64,000 bases of DNA from Acinetobacter guillouiae CIP 63.46 (GTDB lineage: Bacteria; Pseudomonadota; Gammaproteobacteria; Pseudomonadales; Moraxellaceae), in contig NZ_KB849283.1 of NCBI RefSeq assembly GCF_000368145.1, positions 2,072,324 through 2,136,323 on the forward strand. The letters are read 5' to 3'. Under the pieces are notes generated by a model, which worked only from the letters and a program-made list of their open reading frames with translations, was not told the DNA's origin and searched no databases. The translations under genes and the position numbers were made by a program. Positions within the stretch are counted from its first letter, which is position 1. Every line of letters starts with the position of its first letter. Shown in pieces: positions 1 through 10,662 of this stretch.

Positions 1-2669
<2,669 letters not shown>

Positions 2670-2702
2670 GTAATCCTCCCCAATCCTCAAGGGGAATAAA
2701 GT

Positions 2703-2736
2703 CCCCCCTTTAAAAAAAAGGGGGGTTTAGGGGGAT
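2703..2736. repeat. C-run/G-run hairpin downstream of nrdA
   Basis: CCCCCCTTT at 2703-2711 pairs with AAAGGGGGG at 2717-2725, a 9-bp stem with an A-rich loop, followed by TTTAGGGGGATTC. It sits 33 bases after the nrdA stop and may terminate or attenuate transcription, although no long T-run follows. Similar C-run...CAAAGG...G-run elements occur near 16.08 and 62.33 kb, so I treat it as a dispersed intergenic element. Confidence 0.6.
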
Positions 2737-2768
2737 TCAAAAAATCTGAAATTATAAAAGGCGAAGAA

Positions 2769-2900
2769 ATGTTCCATTTAAGTCATAACTATGAGTTAGG
2801 CGTAATCGTGCTGATCTTAGCCTTTTTAGTTTTTTACGTGCCTGCGGTCTATGCATTCTTTGCGATCCGTAAGCAGCAAAAGCGTAAGCAAAATAAGTAG
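2769..2900 (+). CDS. 43-residue single-span membrane protein between nrdA and nrdB
   Basis: A short ORF, MFHLSHNYELGVIVLILAFL onward, with one strongly hydrophobic segment (about residues 11-33) and a basic C-terminal tail rich in Lys, Gln and Arg (RKQQKRKQNK). A purine-rich sequence (AAAGGCGAAGAA) directly precedes the ATG and could serve as the ribosome binding site. This predicts an inner-membrane miniprotein with a cytoplasmic positive tail. It lies between two ribonucleotide reductase genes in the same orientation. I do not recognise its family and propose no function. Initiation site, hydrophobic span and charge pattern make a real gene more likely than chance. Confidence 0.6.
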   Translation: MFHLSHNYELGVIVLILAFLVFYVPAVYAFFAIRKQQKRKQNK

Positions 2901-3041
2901 TGTGGATATCTGTTCTTTCGAACAAGAACAAAACAACTATCGGCAAAACTTAATTTTGCTTGCACAGAATAAGCGTATAGTAGTGACATCTTCCATTGTG
3001 AGATGTCGAACATAGATATTAACAACGAAGAGAGAACAACG

Positions 3042-4325
3042 ATGTCTATCCTAAGTTGGGACGATTTTGAAGATGATGAACAGAAACAAGCTGCACAAGC
3101 TCACCAGCCTGCGCCCGTCGAACAGAAAAAAACGACTGATTCGCAAGTGGTATCTGATACAAAGCAGTCATCGCAGAATGTGGCAACTACACAATCCGCT
3201 GGAACCTATACAGCAAGATCAACAAATCCAACCGATTCGTTGGCAAGAGCATCTCACGCCTTAGAAAAGTTAGATGTTGCACCTGGCTTAGAAGAGCTTG
3301 AAATGGGTGCACAACGTGTACAAGTTGATGATAAAGCCATGATCAACTGTCGCGCTGACTTAAACCAACTTGTACCGTTCAAATACGAGTGGGCTTGGCA
3401 AAAGTATCTAGACGGGTGTGCAAACCACTGGATGCCACAAGAAGTCAACATGAACCACGATATCGCACTTTGGAAGTCTGAAAATGGCTTAACCGAAGAT
3501 GAGCGTACCATCGTGATGCGTTCATTAGGTTTCTTCTCTACTGCGGATTCTTTGGTTGCAAACAACTTGGTGTTGGCGATTTACCGTCACATCACCAACC
3601 CTGAATGCCGTCAATACATCTTACGTCAAGCATTTGAAGAAGCGATTCACACCCATGCTTACCAATACTGTATCGAATCTTTAGGTATGGATGAAGGCGA
3701 AGTCTTCAACATGTACCGTGAAGTTCCATCAGTTGCTCGTAAAGCGGCTTGGGGCTTGAAATATACTCAGTCTTTATGTGATCCAACCTTCCAAACTGGT
3801 ACACCAGAAAACGATCAAATCTTACTGCGTAACTTGATCGCATTCTATTGCGTACTTGAAGGGATCTTCTTCTATTGTGGTTTCAGTCAGATCTTGTCTA
3901 TGGGGCGTCGTAACAAGATGAATGGTGTTGCTGAGCAATTCCAGTACATCTTACGTGATGAGTCTATGCACTTAAACTTTGGTATCGACATGATTAACCA
4001 AATCAAGATCGAAAATCCAAACTTGTGGACGGCTGAATTCCAAGAAGAAATCATTCAGATGATTCTTGAAGGCACCATGCTTGAAATCGAATATGCGCGT
4101 GACACAATGCCACGTGGTGTATTGGGTATGAACGCAGCGATGATGGAAGAATATTTGAAATTCATCTGTAACCGTCGTTTGGCACAGTTAGGTTTACCTG
4201 AGCAGTTTGCTGGTGTAAATAACCCATTCCAGTGGATGTCTGAAATGATGGACTTGCGTAAAGAGAAGAACTTCTTTGAAACGCGTGTAACTGATTATCA
4301 AACTGGTGGTGCGTTGAGCTGGTAA
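3042..4325 (+). CDS. nrdB: Ribonucleoside-diphosphate reductase beta subunit
   Basis: Small radical-carrying subunit of class Ia ribonucleotide reductase; it houses a diiron site and tyrosyl radical and pairs with NrdA. I start it at the ATG at 3042 ([14 protein letters not shown]), preceded by GAAGAGAGAACAACG, rather than the in-frame ATG at 3003. The first 70 or so residues are a polar Gln/Ser/Thr-rich extension relative to shorter homologues. The ferritin-like core follows, with iron-ligand signatures in ADSLVANN, in the [12 protein letters not shown] helix (Glu and His) and in [10 protein letters not shown] (Glu and His). The C-terminus ([11 protein letters not shown]) is the aromatic tail that docks into NrdA. 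A strong intrinsic terminator follows. Confidence 0.97.
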   Translation: MSILSWDDFEDDEQKQAAQAHQPAPVEQKKTTDSQVVSDTKQSSQNVATTQSAGTYTARSTNPTDSLARASHALEKLDVAPGLEELEMGAQRVQVDDKAMINCRADLNQLVPFKYEWAWQKYLDGCANHWMPQEVNMNHDIALWKSENGLTEDERTIVMRSLGFFSTADSLVANNLVLAIYRHITNPECRQYILRQAFEEAIHTHAYQYCIESLGMDEGEVFNMYREVPSVARKAAWGLKYTQSLCDPTFQTGTPENDQILLRNLIAFYCVLEGIFFYCGFSQILSMGRRNKMNGVAEQFQYILRDESMHLNFGIDMINQIKIENPNLWTAEFQEEIIQMILEGTMLEIEYARDTMPRGVLGMNAAMMEEYLKFICNRRLAQLGLPEQFAGVNNPFQWMSEMMDLRKEKNFFETRVTDYQTGGALSW

Positions 4326-4363
4326 GAAGTCACGCCCGTCACGCGACACATAAGGTGTCATTG

Positions 4364-4396
4364 AAAAAAATCCGATTTAATATCGGATTTTTTTAT
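4364..4396 (+). terminator. Intrinsic terminator after nrdB
   Basis: AAATCCGAT pairs with ATCGGATTT around a short TTAAT loop, followed by a run of seven T. It lies about 40 bases past the nrdB stop. The A-run on the 5' side could also let it act on the other strand. Confidence 0.85.
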
Positions 4397-4441
4397 TGCT
4401 CAAAATTCCACCTAAATTAAGCTTTAATTTATTATAGTAAT

Positions 4442-4639
4442 GCTGATTCTAGACAAAATAATGGACACATAGCCCCTCTAAAGCTACTTGACAGTTGTGC
4501 TTGGAAACTGACGTGGCCTCGATTTTTAGCCATGCTTGAAATAGATCTAGGCCACAAGTATGCGAAGGTTGCTTTATTAAGACACATGAGATTCAAAAGA
4601 GCGTGGGGGCAAAAGAAGATGGGAAGCAAACCCACATAG
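4442..4639 (+). pseudogene. Possible gene remnant at the left edge of the accessory patch
   Basis: A frame of about 65 codons without a clear start reads as plausible protein (for example WPRFLAMLEIDLGHKYAKVA) up to a TAG at 4637. There is no ribosome binding site, and stops lie close upstream and downstream. I do not recognise the family. The composition (Trp, Cys, His, helical pattern) looks more like a decayed gene fragment than random AT-rich sequence. The rest of 4640-4880 shows no gene, only AT-rich sequence. Confidence 0.25.
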
Positions 4640-4882
4640 AGATTGTAAAAATGTTTTTAATAATTATGCTTTACGGACAGCTTTAGAAAAGATTAAAAAT
4701 TTACTCAAGAACAAACAAGAACATAAAAAATAAAAGAGTTTATATGTACTAGCTCAAACCAGATCTGACAGTTATCGATATTTGATTGAGACTGTCAGGT
4801 TAAATTTAAGCTAAATTCTTTTCAACCCACAGATGCACCCCTAAAATAGAACAATAAACAGCCGTTTTTAATACTATTAGCA

Positions 4883-4906
4883 AAATACCCCCCGATAGGG
4901 GTATTT
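4883..4906 (-). terminator. Hairpin at the 3' end of the effector-like operon
   Basis: AAATACCCC and GGGGTATTT form a 9-bp stem with a six-base loop just beyond the stop of the minus-strand membrane-protein gene. Only a short TTTTG tract follows on the minus strand, so it is a weak terminator or an mRNA-end hairpin. Confidence 0.5.
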
Positions 4907-4909
4907 AAT

Positions 4910-5329
4910 TTATTGTTTTTTAGCCAGATATATTCCACTTAGAATTAAAAAAACAATCTGGCAAAGAAGCCAAACTAAAACAGAAAAATTTGAACATTTA
5001 ACTATTGAATCGTAAATAATTTCTTTATATGACACAGTTTCGATCATGTTTAATAGAGTCAATTCCAACACTAACAGTATAAATATTAATCCAACATAAA
5101 TGTATTTGTTTTTTATAAAAATCAATATGATTGCTAGTATTATTGATAAAAGACCACACATACCAAGCATGGATGGATCATTCGCCGATACTCCGTTTAG
5201 TTCTTTAAAATAGGTAACTGTGTTAACAGCTATATATTCGTAAACACATAAATCTTGACCAAACTTATCAATTGTATATCCAGCTACACCAGATAAAAAT
5301 AAGAATACTACTGCTAAATATTTAATCAT
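4910..5329 (-). CDS. Small four-span membrane protein, candidate immunity protein
   Basis: A 139-residue protein with about four hydrophobic segments: a signal-like N-terminal span (residues 1-17), one near 57-72, one near 77-92 and one near 115-133. The loop between the first and second spans is polar and contains Cys. Its start lies 3 bases from the stop of the lytic-transglycosylase-like gene, which implies translational coupling and a shared transcript. In bacterial effector/immunity pairs, a membrane or periplasmic protein directly downstream of a cell-wall-degrading effector is typically the immunity protein. That role is inferred from context alone, as no family is recognisable. It is the last gene of the operon. 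Confidence 0.75.
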   Translation of the reverse strand: MIKYLAVVFLFLSGVAGYTIDKFGQDLCVYEYIAVNTVTYFKELNGVSANDPSMLGMCGLLSIILAIILIFIKNKYIYVGLIFILLVLELTLLNMIETVSYKEIIYDSIVKCSNFSVLVWLLCQIVFLILSGIYLAKKQ

Positions 5330-5332
5330 GAC

Positions 5333-6340
5333 TTATAAACTCAATTTTAATGATGGGTCAAACTTCCAAGTTTCAACTTGTCTTTCTGGATCAGCGCGAC
5401 AAGTTCCTTCACATCCATCGGGAATCGCAATAACATCACCGTTAAGAGCCAATTTTATAGCTTCTTGCCATTTCCATGATCGTGCATATACTGCATTTTC
5501 TAATCGTTTTTTTGGAATTTCACCTTTTATCCAACTATTTAGAGCCTTTTCCCCTGCATTATAAAAAACGGTTGATTCTTGCAAGGTAAGCTTTCTACCT
5601 AAAATTTTTCCACCACGCACTACATTTTTTGCAACCAAATCCATCGCAACTGTTGCATCTGTACAAATGACAACAAATGTTTCATACAACCAATCAGGAT
5701 TTCTTTTATCTATATTCATCAATTCAGCAGCTAATCCTAATTGCATTTCGCCAAAACCATAACTATTATGAGGATATACTTCTCCTAGATTTAGATAAAA
5801 AGACAAAAGATTTTTCCTAAAAGCCCAAACTCCATGCATTTTTTCTTCAAATACAATAGATGCAACAATTTGCGGATCTATGCCATTATTAGCTCCTGCA
5901 CTTTTAATTTCATTTCTAAGATAGGCAACCATTCTTAAACCTTCAGGCACTGGATAAGTCGTCGGAATAATTCGATTAGGAACCCTGTGTTCATCTTCTT
6001 TTAGGGTTTTATCCTGAAATAATTTTAGATCATATTCTGTTATCAGAGGCTTAGAATTAGCTTCTTTTATATAAGTATGACCGTAAATAACAATTCTAGG
6101 ATTATATTGTGTCCCAGATGGAAGAAATATTTTAAATGAAACTGTAGTTTTGTCAGGTACTTCTTTGGGATTTAAGTCAAATGAAACCTCTACCCCTAAG
6201 CCATTTGCTTGTATAGCAACTTTATTTGTAGTTCCTACTCTTCCAGCACTAGTCACAAAATTAGCAACATAACTAAATTTACTGAAATTTAAAATATTCT
6301 TACTTTCTTTAATTTTCAATCTTGCGTAGGCTTTTGTCAT
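5333..6340 (-). CDS. Lytic-transglycosylase-like protein, candidate cell-wall effector
   Basis: A 335-residue protein without a signal peptide. Residues 1-130 look beta-rich and are unrecognised. Residues 140-295 carry the order of motifs seen in lytic transglycosylases and related lysozymes: IDPQIVASIVFEEKMHG (candidate catalytic Glu165 or Glu166), YGFGEMQLG (194-202, the G-x-M-Q motif), FYNAGEK (259-265, the YNAG motif) and YARSWKWQEA (285-294). The reaction inferred is cleavage of peptidoglycan glycan strands. A C-terminal piece has two cysteines (CEGTC). The ATG overlaps the preceding gene by 4 bases, and a membrane protein follows after 3 bases. Lack of a signal peptide with a wall-hydrolase fold fits delivery by a type VI system, but no vgrG, hcp or PAAR gene is in view. 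A phage-derived enzyme is the alternative. Confidence 0.65.
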   Translation of the reverse strand: MTKAYARLKIKESKNILNFSKFSYVANFVTSAGRVGTTNKVAIQANGLGVEVSFDLNPKEVPDKTTVSFKIFLPSGTQYNPRIVIYGHTYIKEANSKPLITEYDLKLFQDKTLKEDEHRVPNRIIPTTYPVPEGLRMVAYLRNEIKSAGANNGIDPQIVASIVFEEKMHGVWAFRKNLLSFYLNLGEVYPHNSYGFGEMQLGLAAELMNIDKRNPDWLYETFVVICTDATVAMDLVAKNVVRGGKILGRKLTLQESTVFYNAGEKALNSWIKGEIPKKRLENAVYARSWKWQEAIKLALNGDVIAIPDGCEGTCRADPERQVETWKFDPSLKLSL

Positions 6341-6639
6341 TGTTCTTCTTCAGTGTAAGTATATTTATCTAATAAGTGGAAATTAACAATCTCTTGCTGC
6401 TCTGTATAAATAGGTTTGGTATAACCTTCTTCATCAGTTACGCCTTCTATAAGCGCACCAGATTCAGTCACTGCAAAGTACGCCTTATTTTTATAAGGAA
6501 TATTTTCTGCATCAGTTAATTGGACACTTAAATTGAACTTACCATCATTAGGTAAGGGCAAAATAGGAAAATGAGCAACCACCTGTTCACCAGATTTAAA
6601 AATATGTTGTCCCGCTTTAACTTCAAATTTTCCAGCCAT
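6337..6639 (-). CDS. Small beta-domain protein heading the effector-like operon
   Basis: About 100 residues starting at MAGKFEVKAGQHIFKSGEQV. An in-frame GTG 12 bases upstream is possible but has no better ribosome site. The second half has the pattern AYFAVTESGALIEGVTDEEG followed by a Thr-x-x-x-Tyr stretch. This resembles the short immunoglobulin- or transthyretin-like domains (Y-x-hydrophobic...G...G-x-T-D-x-x-G-x-T) found at VgrG C-termini and beside type VI effectors. The ATGA overlap with the next gene indicates coupling. A role as adaptor or loading domain for the downstream hydrolase is inference. Confidence 0.6.
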   Translation of the reverse strand: MAGKFEVKAGQHIFKSGEQVVAHFPILPLPNDGKFNLSVQLTDAENIPYKNKAYFAVTESGALIEGVTDEEGYTKPIYTEQQEIVNFHLLDKYTYTEEEQ

Positions 6640-6706
6640 AATTGCAGTCACTTTAATTATGTTTATGTTATAGTCAGAATATACAAACCTTTAATATAAC
6701 TTATCA

Positions 6707-7357
6707 ATGACTTTAATTGTTGCAATTAATTTAAACAATTATCTTTTTTTAGCTAGTGACCAGAGATTAACTATTGAATGTGAACCATCAACTGGTCTAC
6801 CACCTCGTATTCATCATGATGGATATAAAAAAATACGATACTGGAAACATGGCGCTATAGTCACATCAGGTGATGTTATTTTAATGGATCTGTTTTACAA
6901 ACAGTTAATTCTAAAAGAAAATAAACCCGAATCAGAGCTAGATTTAATTTTAACTTCTAGAATAGCGAGAGTAATGTATCTACAGTTGGGATTTCCTGCT
7001 GCTCAAATATATGGCTGTGCTTTTTTCTCGGTTTATACTGAAGGTAAAGTAAAACTCATTCACCTATCCATTAAAGAAGACTCTATTGAATATGAAACTG
7101 TTAAACCTATGCACGCACATTTTTCATTATTTGCAGGATTGCCAGATGATCCAATTTACCAGCAATTTGTAAATTACTTAAAAAATGTCCAATCATTTGA
7201 ATCATTCAAAGATTTTTACAACTATCACATGGAATTATTGAAATACTTTTATAAAAGACAATATTCATTTGATAAATCAATGACCAGTACTTTCGATTTA
7301 TTTATTCAAAATAAAAAAAATGGAAAAGGCTTTACACAAACAATTAAAAATTTATGA
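6707..7357 (+). CDS. Ntn-hydrolase (proteasome beta/HslV-like) fold protein
   Basis: A 216-residue protein starting MTLIVAINLNNYLFLASDQR. If Met1 is removed, the new N-terminal Thr aligns with the catalytic Thr1 of proteasome beta and HslV subunits. Asp follows at mature position 17 (ASDQR), as in HslV (AGDGQ), and a Lys pair at mature positions 40-41 (GYKKIR) aligns with Lys33 after a small insertion. HGAIVTSGD then matches the next beta strand and Gly segment. This is the classic Thr1/Asp17/Lys33 layout, so a peptidase or amidohydrolase activity can be proposed. The C-terminal half is helical and Phe/Tyr-rich, without recognisable motifs. It is divergent from the effector-like operon and AT-rich like it. 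No hslU-like ATPase is adjacent. Confidence 0.7.
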   Translation: MTLIVAINLNNYLFLASDQRLTIECEPSTGLPPRIHHDGYKKIRYWKHGAIVTSGDVILMDLFYKQLILKENKPESELDLILTSRIARVMYLQLGFPAAQIYGCAFFSVYTEGKVKLIHLSIKEDSIEYETVKPMHAHFSLFAGLPDDPIYQQFVNYLKNVQSFESFKDFYNYHMELLKYFYKRQYSFDKSMTSTFDLFIQNKKNGKGFTQTIKNL

Positions 7358-7422
7358 AATCTGTTCTCTTGATGCACTAATAAATAATTACCTCGTTCAA
7401 CGAAAGTTATGACTCATTCAGA

Positions 7423-7566
7423 TCAAAGCTCACAGTACTGTAGTCGTGATTTTAGAAGACGGCTATTGACAGCTGTATTCAAAGGATAGCCTAGAAATCT
7501 AAATACGCTTTCAATTTTAGGGAAAACATCATTATTGAGTTTAATCTGATATATAGCAATGTCAGA
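7423..7566 (-). pseudogene. Possible 3' gene remnant in the 7.36-7.70 kb gap
   Basis: On the minus strand a run of 47 sense codons, including NDVFPKIESVFRFLGYPLNT, ends in TGA at 7425-7423. It begins just after a stop and has no start codon or ribosome site. It reads like the last part of a protein and may mark an insertion boundary of the accessory patch. The family is not recognised. The remainder of 7358-7707 is featureless AT-rich DNA. Confidence 0.2.
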
Positions 7567-7707
7567 CTAGACTCAGTTAAATGAAAGTCCAATCAATAAA
7601 ATAATTAAATCTATTAATTTATGATCTTTTAATTTCGTTCGTTAAAATTAGTGAGAAACAACATAAAATATAGGGACATATCTACAACTAATCCTCCTCA
7701 AACAACA

Positions 7708-8262
7708 CTACCCCAACCCATCCAAAAAACACCCCACCAACCTCTCCCGATCATCCACACTGTTTTCACCCTGAAGCTGAACCATTGCCCCATCAATCAC
7801 AAACAAGAACATATGTGCATCTTGTTTTGAGGCATTTGTATTGCTGGTTAAAAGCAGTTTATAAATTTCATCAATCAGCCAGTTTCTATAATCAACCACG
7901 ATTTGATAAGCATTGGGATAGCGCTTTTCAATCTCAAAAATAGCCTTAAACGGTAGATGATAAAACCCTTCCAGATTGGCATGTAAAAAGATAATATGCT
8001 TAAGCTTTTCATAAACAGTAAAGTCTTTCTTTTTATAAATCAGCGCAAATACTTCTTCTTTCAGCGCATCTTTTTGAAAGGTTAAACTCATTTCAATCAA
8101 ACGCTCTTTAGAATAGAAGTATTTATAAAACGTGGCTTTGGGAATTCTGGCAGACTCAATAATACGGTTTACCCCAACATGATGAAATCCGTATAGGTTA
8201 AAGAGTCTTCGAGAGGTATCGAGTACCCTTAAAGCTCGAAATGAAATATCTAAATTTGACAT
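7708..8262 (-). CDS. TetR/AcrR family transcriptional regulator
   Basis: A 184-residue one-component repressor. The N-terminal helix-turn-helix occupies roughly residues 8-56 and has the family pattern: ALRVLDTSRRLFNLYGFHHV, then VNRIIESARIPKATFYKYF and SKERLI. The remaining two thirds is an all-helical ligand-binding and dimerisation domain (F-E-I-E-K-R-Y-P segment) with no recognisable inducer signature. It lies alone on the minus strand, 650 bases from the flavin reductase gene. Its target is unknown; autoregulation is usual for the family. Downstream spacing shows no obvious operon partner. Confidence 0.88.
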   Translation of the reverse strand: MSNLDISFRALRVLDTSRRLFNLYGFHHVGVNRIIESARIPKATFYKYFYSKERLIEMSLTFQKDALKEEVFALIYKKKDFTVYEKLKHIIFLHANLEGFYHLPFKAIFEIEKRYPNAYQIVVDYRNWLIDEIYKLLLTSNTNASKQDAHMFLFVIDGAMVQLQGENSVDDRERLVGCFLDGLG

Positions 8263-8537
8263 ATATTTTCCCTATAAATATTTTTTGTTTTAATGAGATA
8301 AAACCACTCTCGATCTTGTTATAAGCAAAGAAGCATCAAAGGCTTCAAAAGGTAACCAGAGTGGATCTCAAGTTTTATTGTTGATATTTTTTAGGTATAA
8401 CCAGCCAATGTCTAAAAGCCCAAAGGCTGTTAAACCGTACTAAACGCTAATCTGAAGGTTTACGAATAAAATACATGGCCAACTCCTGAACAATTCAAAA
8501 TTCTGCCAATGTATAAAAATTATGGTGGCAGAACGAA

Positions 8538-8690
8538 AGAAGGTTGACAGACTGGTTCGACCCCAGCACACCCGAAGGTGTCCCTCTCCCGCCCTACCGC
8601 AACGAGAGGGGACGAGAAGTTTACATGCAAAACTATCCCTCAGATGGAATAATTCTGATGTAGTCGAAAAACGGTCTGTCAAAACCGGCT
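8538..8690. repeat. Imperfect inverted-repeat intergenic element
   Basis: The 8263-8918 gap has no credible gene. Within it GACAGAC...TCGA near 8546-8561 is mirrored by TCGA...GTCTGTC near 8665-8680. Inside lies a hairpin, GTCCCTCTC paired with GAGAGGGGAC around a CCGCCCTACCGCAAC loop. GC content is visibly higher than the flanks. It resembles the CCCTCTCCC...GAGAGGG elements scattered between genes in this genus. There is no coding potential, and a MITE-like origin is possible but unproven. Confidence 0.45.
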
Positions 8691-8895
8691 GGCAATGTAG
8701 GCCAGCCAGCAAAGAATAATCGGAGATTTTTCGGGTGTCAATGCTGTATTTTTCTTAAAACATTAAAATTATTATTATTTTTCAATCAATTAAATAATTG
8801 ATTATGATTGTATTAAACCAGCGTATTTGATCAATTCAACCGATCAACACACCTTATTATTTTTAGTTCTGGCATAAGGCGTAAACCAAAAACCA

Positions 8896-8925
8896 AACTG
8901 GCTTTAAGCAAACTGGCTTTAAGCA
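8896..8925. repeat. 15-bp perfect tandem duplication at the flavin reductase stop codon
   Basis: AACTGGCTTTAAGCA occurs twice in direct succession. The stop codon of the flavin reductase gene (TAA on the minus strand) lies inside the copy next to the coding region, so the distal copy is in the 3' untranslated region. Confidence 0.8.
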
Positions 8926-9410
8926 ACTTCAGTCTGCCCAACATGATGATAAGAACGATTAAAATAAACCAAGCTTTGATCATGTTCACTTTGTTGAATT
9001 GCCACAATACGACAAATAAAAATCGTATGTGTTCCAACTTCTTGAATTTGCTCAATCTCACAATCAAAATTCACCAAAGCATCATCTAAAACTGGTGCGC
9101 CAGTTTCTAATTCTGTCCAAACACCATGTTTAAATCGTTCTTCTGGGCTTAATTTAGACGAAAACGCTTTAGAAATATGCTGATGATGTGCACTTAAAAC
9201 ATTCACAGTTAAAATTTTATTTTCAACAAAATGCACATGCGAACTCGCCGCTTTATTCATACAGACCAATAATGTCGGAGGCGAATCCGTAACACTACAT
9301 ACGGCAGACGCAGTAAATCCGTAACGACCAGACAAACCTGTCGTGGTAATGACACTGACTGCACTGGTCAACAAAGACATTGCATTTCTAAAGTCTGTTG
9401 CTTCAATCAT
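8919..9410 (-). CDS. Flavin reductase domain protein (HpaC/RutF type)
   Basis: A 163-residue FMN-binding split-barrel protein. The start MIEATDFRNAMSLLTSAVSV matches the family N-terminus (F-R-x-A-M...A-V-x-V-I-T-T). GFTASAVCSVTDSPPTLLVC is the flavin-binding core, and ILTVNVLSAHH is followed by the Phe-rich segment. Such enzymes use NAD(P)H to make free reduced flavin for partner oxygenases. It lies downstream of mesX and mesD on the same strand, about 195 bases from mesD. A role supplying reduced flavin to the oxygen-requiring MesX/MesD methionine synthase is an attractive inference, as is service to an oxygenase elsewhere. The start is chosen at the ATG preceded by GGAACAATGAA. Confidence 0.88.
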   Translation of the reverse strand: MIEATDFRNAMSLLTSAVSVITTTGLSGRYGFTASAVCSVTDSPPTLLVCMNKAASSHVHFVENKILTVNVLSAHHQHISKAFSSKLSPEERFKHGVWTELETGAPVLDDALVNFDCEIEQIQEVGTHTIFICRIVAIQQSEHDQSLVYFNRSYHHVGQTEVA

Positions 9411-9605
9411 TTCATTGTTCCTAAATTGAACCGTACTTTTTTAGATTTAGCATTACCCTGCTATTCCGTCATGTAGGCACTGCATCTGGATGAGTTTCTC
9501 AGTAGAACAGATGTTCTCTAAATTGTGATCAGGGTTTCCCGTTGGGTCTTGGATATCCATTCACCCAAACAGATCACCCTTTTTACACCACAATATCGTT
9601 GAATA

Positions 9606-10634
9606 CTAGCGGCTAAGTTCTTTACGAACGATTTCTGCGCCAGCACTTAAGGCATTAAGTTTGCCTCTTGCAACTTCACGAGATAAAGGAGCCATACCAC
9701 AGTTAGTCGATGGATAAAGCTTATCTGCATCTACAAACTGAAGTGCTTTTCGTAATGTGTTGGCAACTTCTTCTGCTGTCTCAACGGTATTGGTTGCCAC
9801 ATCAATAGCACCAACCATTACTTTCTTACCACGGATCAATTCGATTAAATCCATTGGTACACGAGAGTTTTGGCATTCTAAAGACACAATATCAATTTTA
9901 GATTGTTGAAGTTTAGGGAACGCTTCTTCATATTGGCGCCATTCTGAACCTAAAGTCTTTTTCCAATCTGTATTGGCTTTGATGCCGTAGCCATAGCAAA
10001 TATGCACCGCAGTTTCACATTTAAGCCCTTCCAGCGCTCTTTCTAAAGTCGCAACACCCCAGTCGTTGACTTCATCAAAAAACACATTAAATGCAGGCTC
10101 ATCAAATTGGATAATATCCACACCTGCAGCTTCTAACTCTTTGGCTTCTTCATTGAGGATTTTGGCAAATTCCCAAGCAAGTTTTTCACGGCTTTTATAA
10201 TGCGCATCATACAGCGTATCAATCATGGTCATTGGACCAGGTAACGCCCATTTAATCGGCTGATTGGTTTGTTGACGTAAAAACTTGGCATCATCAACAA
10301 AAACAGGCTTTTGACGAGACACCGCACCGACAACAGTTGGTACGCTTGCATCATAGCGATTACGAATGCGTACAGTCTCACGTTTCTCAAAATCAACACC
10401 GTTGAGATGTTCAATAAACGTGGTAACAAAGTGTTGGCGGGTTTGTTCGCCATCACTGACAATATCGATCCCAGCGTGTTGTTGCTCTTGCAATGACAAG
10501 CGTAAAGCATCTTGTTTGCCTTCAATTAATTGCTCATCTTGTAATTTCCAAGGTGACCAAAGTTTTTCAGGCTCGGCAAGCCAAGAAGGTTTTGGCAGGC
10601 TGCCAGCAGTTGAAGTCGGTAATAATATTTTCAT
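9606..10634 (-). CDS. mesD: Core methionine synthase of the MesD type (MetE C-terminal homologue)
   Basis: A 342-residue zinc-dependent methyltransferase equal to only the catalytic C-terminal half of the roughly 750-residue MetE. Zinc ligands are visible as His211 and Cys213 (VHICYGYG), Glu253 (SLECQNS) and Cys312 (STNCGMAPLS). FDEPAFN and IDVATNTVE are further family motifs. It methylates homocysteine to methionine. Core synthases coupled to a DUF1852 partner have been described as the MesD class, which does not use methyl-folate and needs MesX and oxygen. The DUF1852 gene lies directly upstream. I start at the ATG at 10634 rather than the TTG two codons before it. Function follows from this gene pair. 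Confidence 0.88.
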   Translation of the reverse strand: MKILLPTSTAGSLPKPSWLAEPEKLWSPWKLQDEQLIEGKQDALRLSLQEQQHAGIDIVSDGEQTRQHFVTTFIEHLNGVDFEKRETVRIRNRYDASVPTVVGAVSRQKPVFVDDAKFLRQQTNQPIKWALPGPMTMIDTLYDAHYKSREKLAWEFAKILNEEAKELEAAGVDIIQFDEPAFNVFFDEVNDWGVATLERALEGLKCETAVHICYGYGIKANTDWKKTLGSEWRQYEEAFPKLQQSKIDIVSLECQNSRVPMDLIELIRGKKVMVGAIDVATNTVETAEEVANTLRKALQFVDADKLYPSTNCGMAPLSREVARGKLNALSAGAEIVRKELSR

Positions 10635-10662
10635 AATCAATAATCTTGTCTATCTAGGTAAA

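Noticed and set aside
8440-8719. ORFs on both strands in the 8.44-8.72 kb interval
   Set aside because: They fall on an inverted-repeat intergenic element, mirror one another across strands and match no protein pattern.
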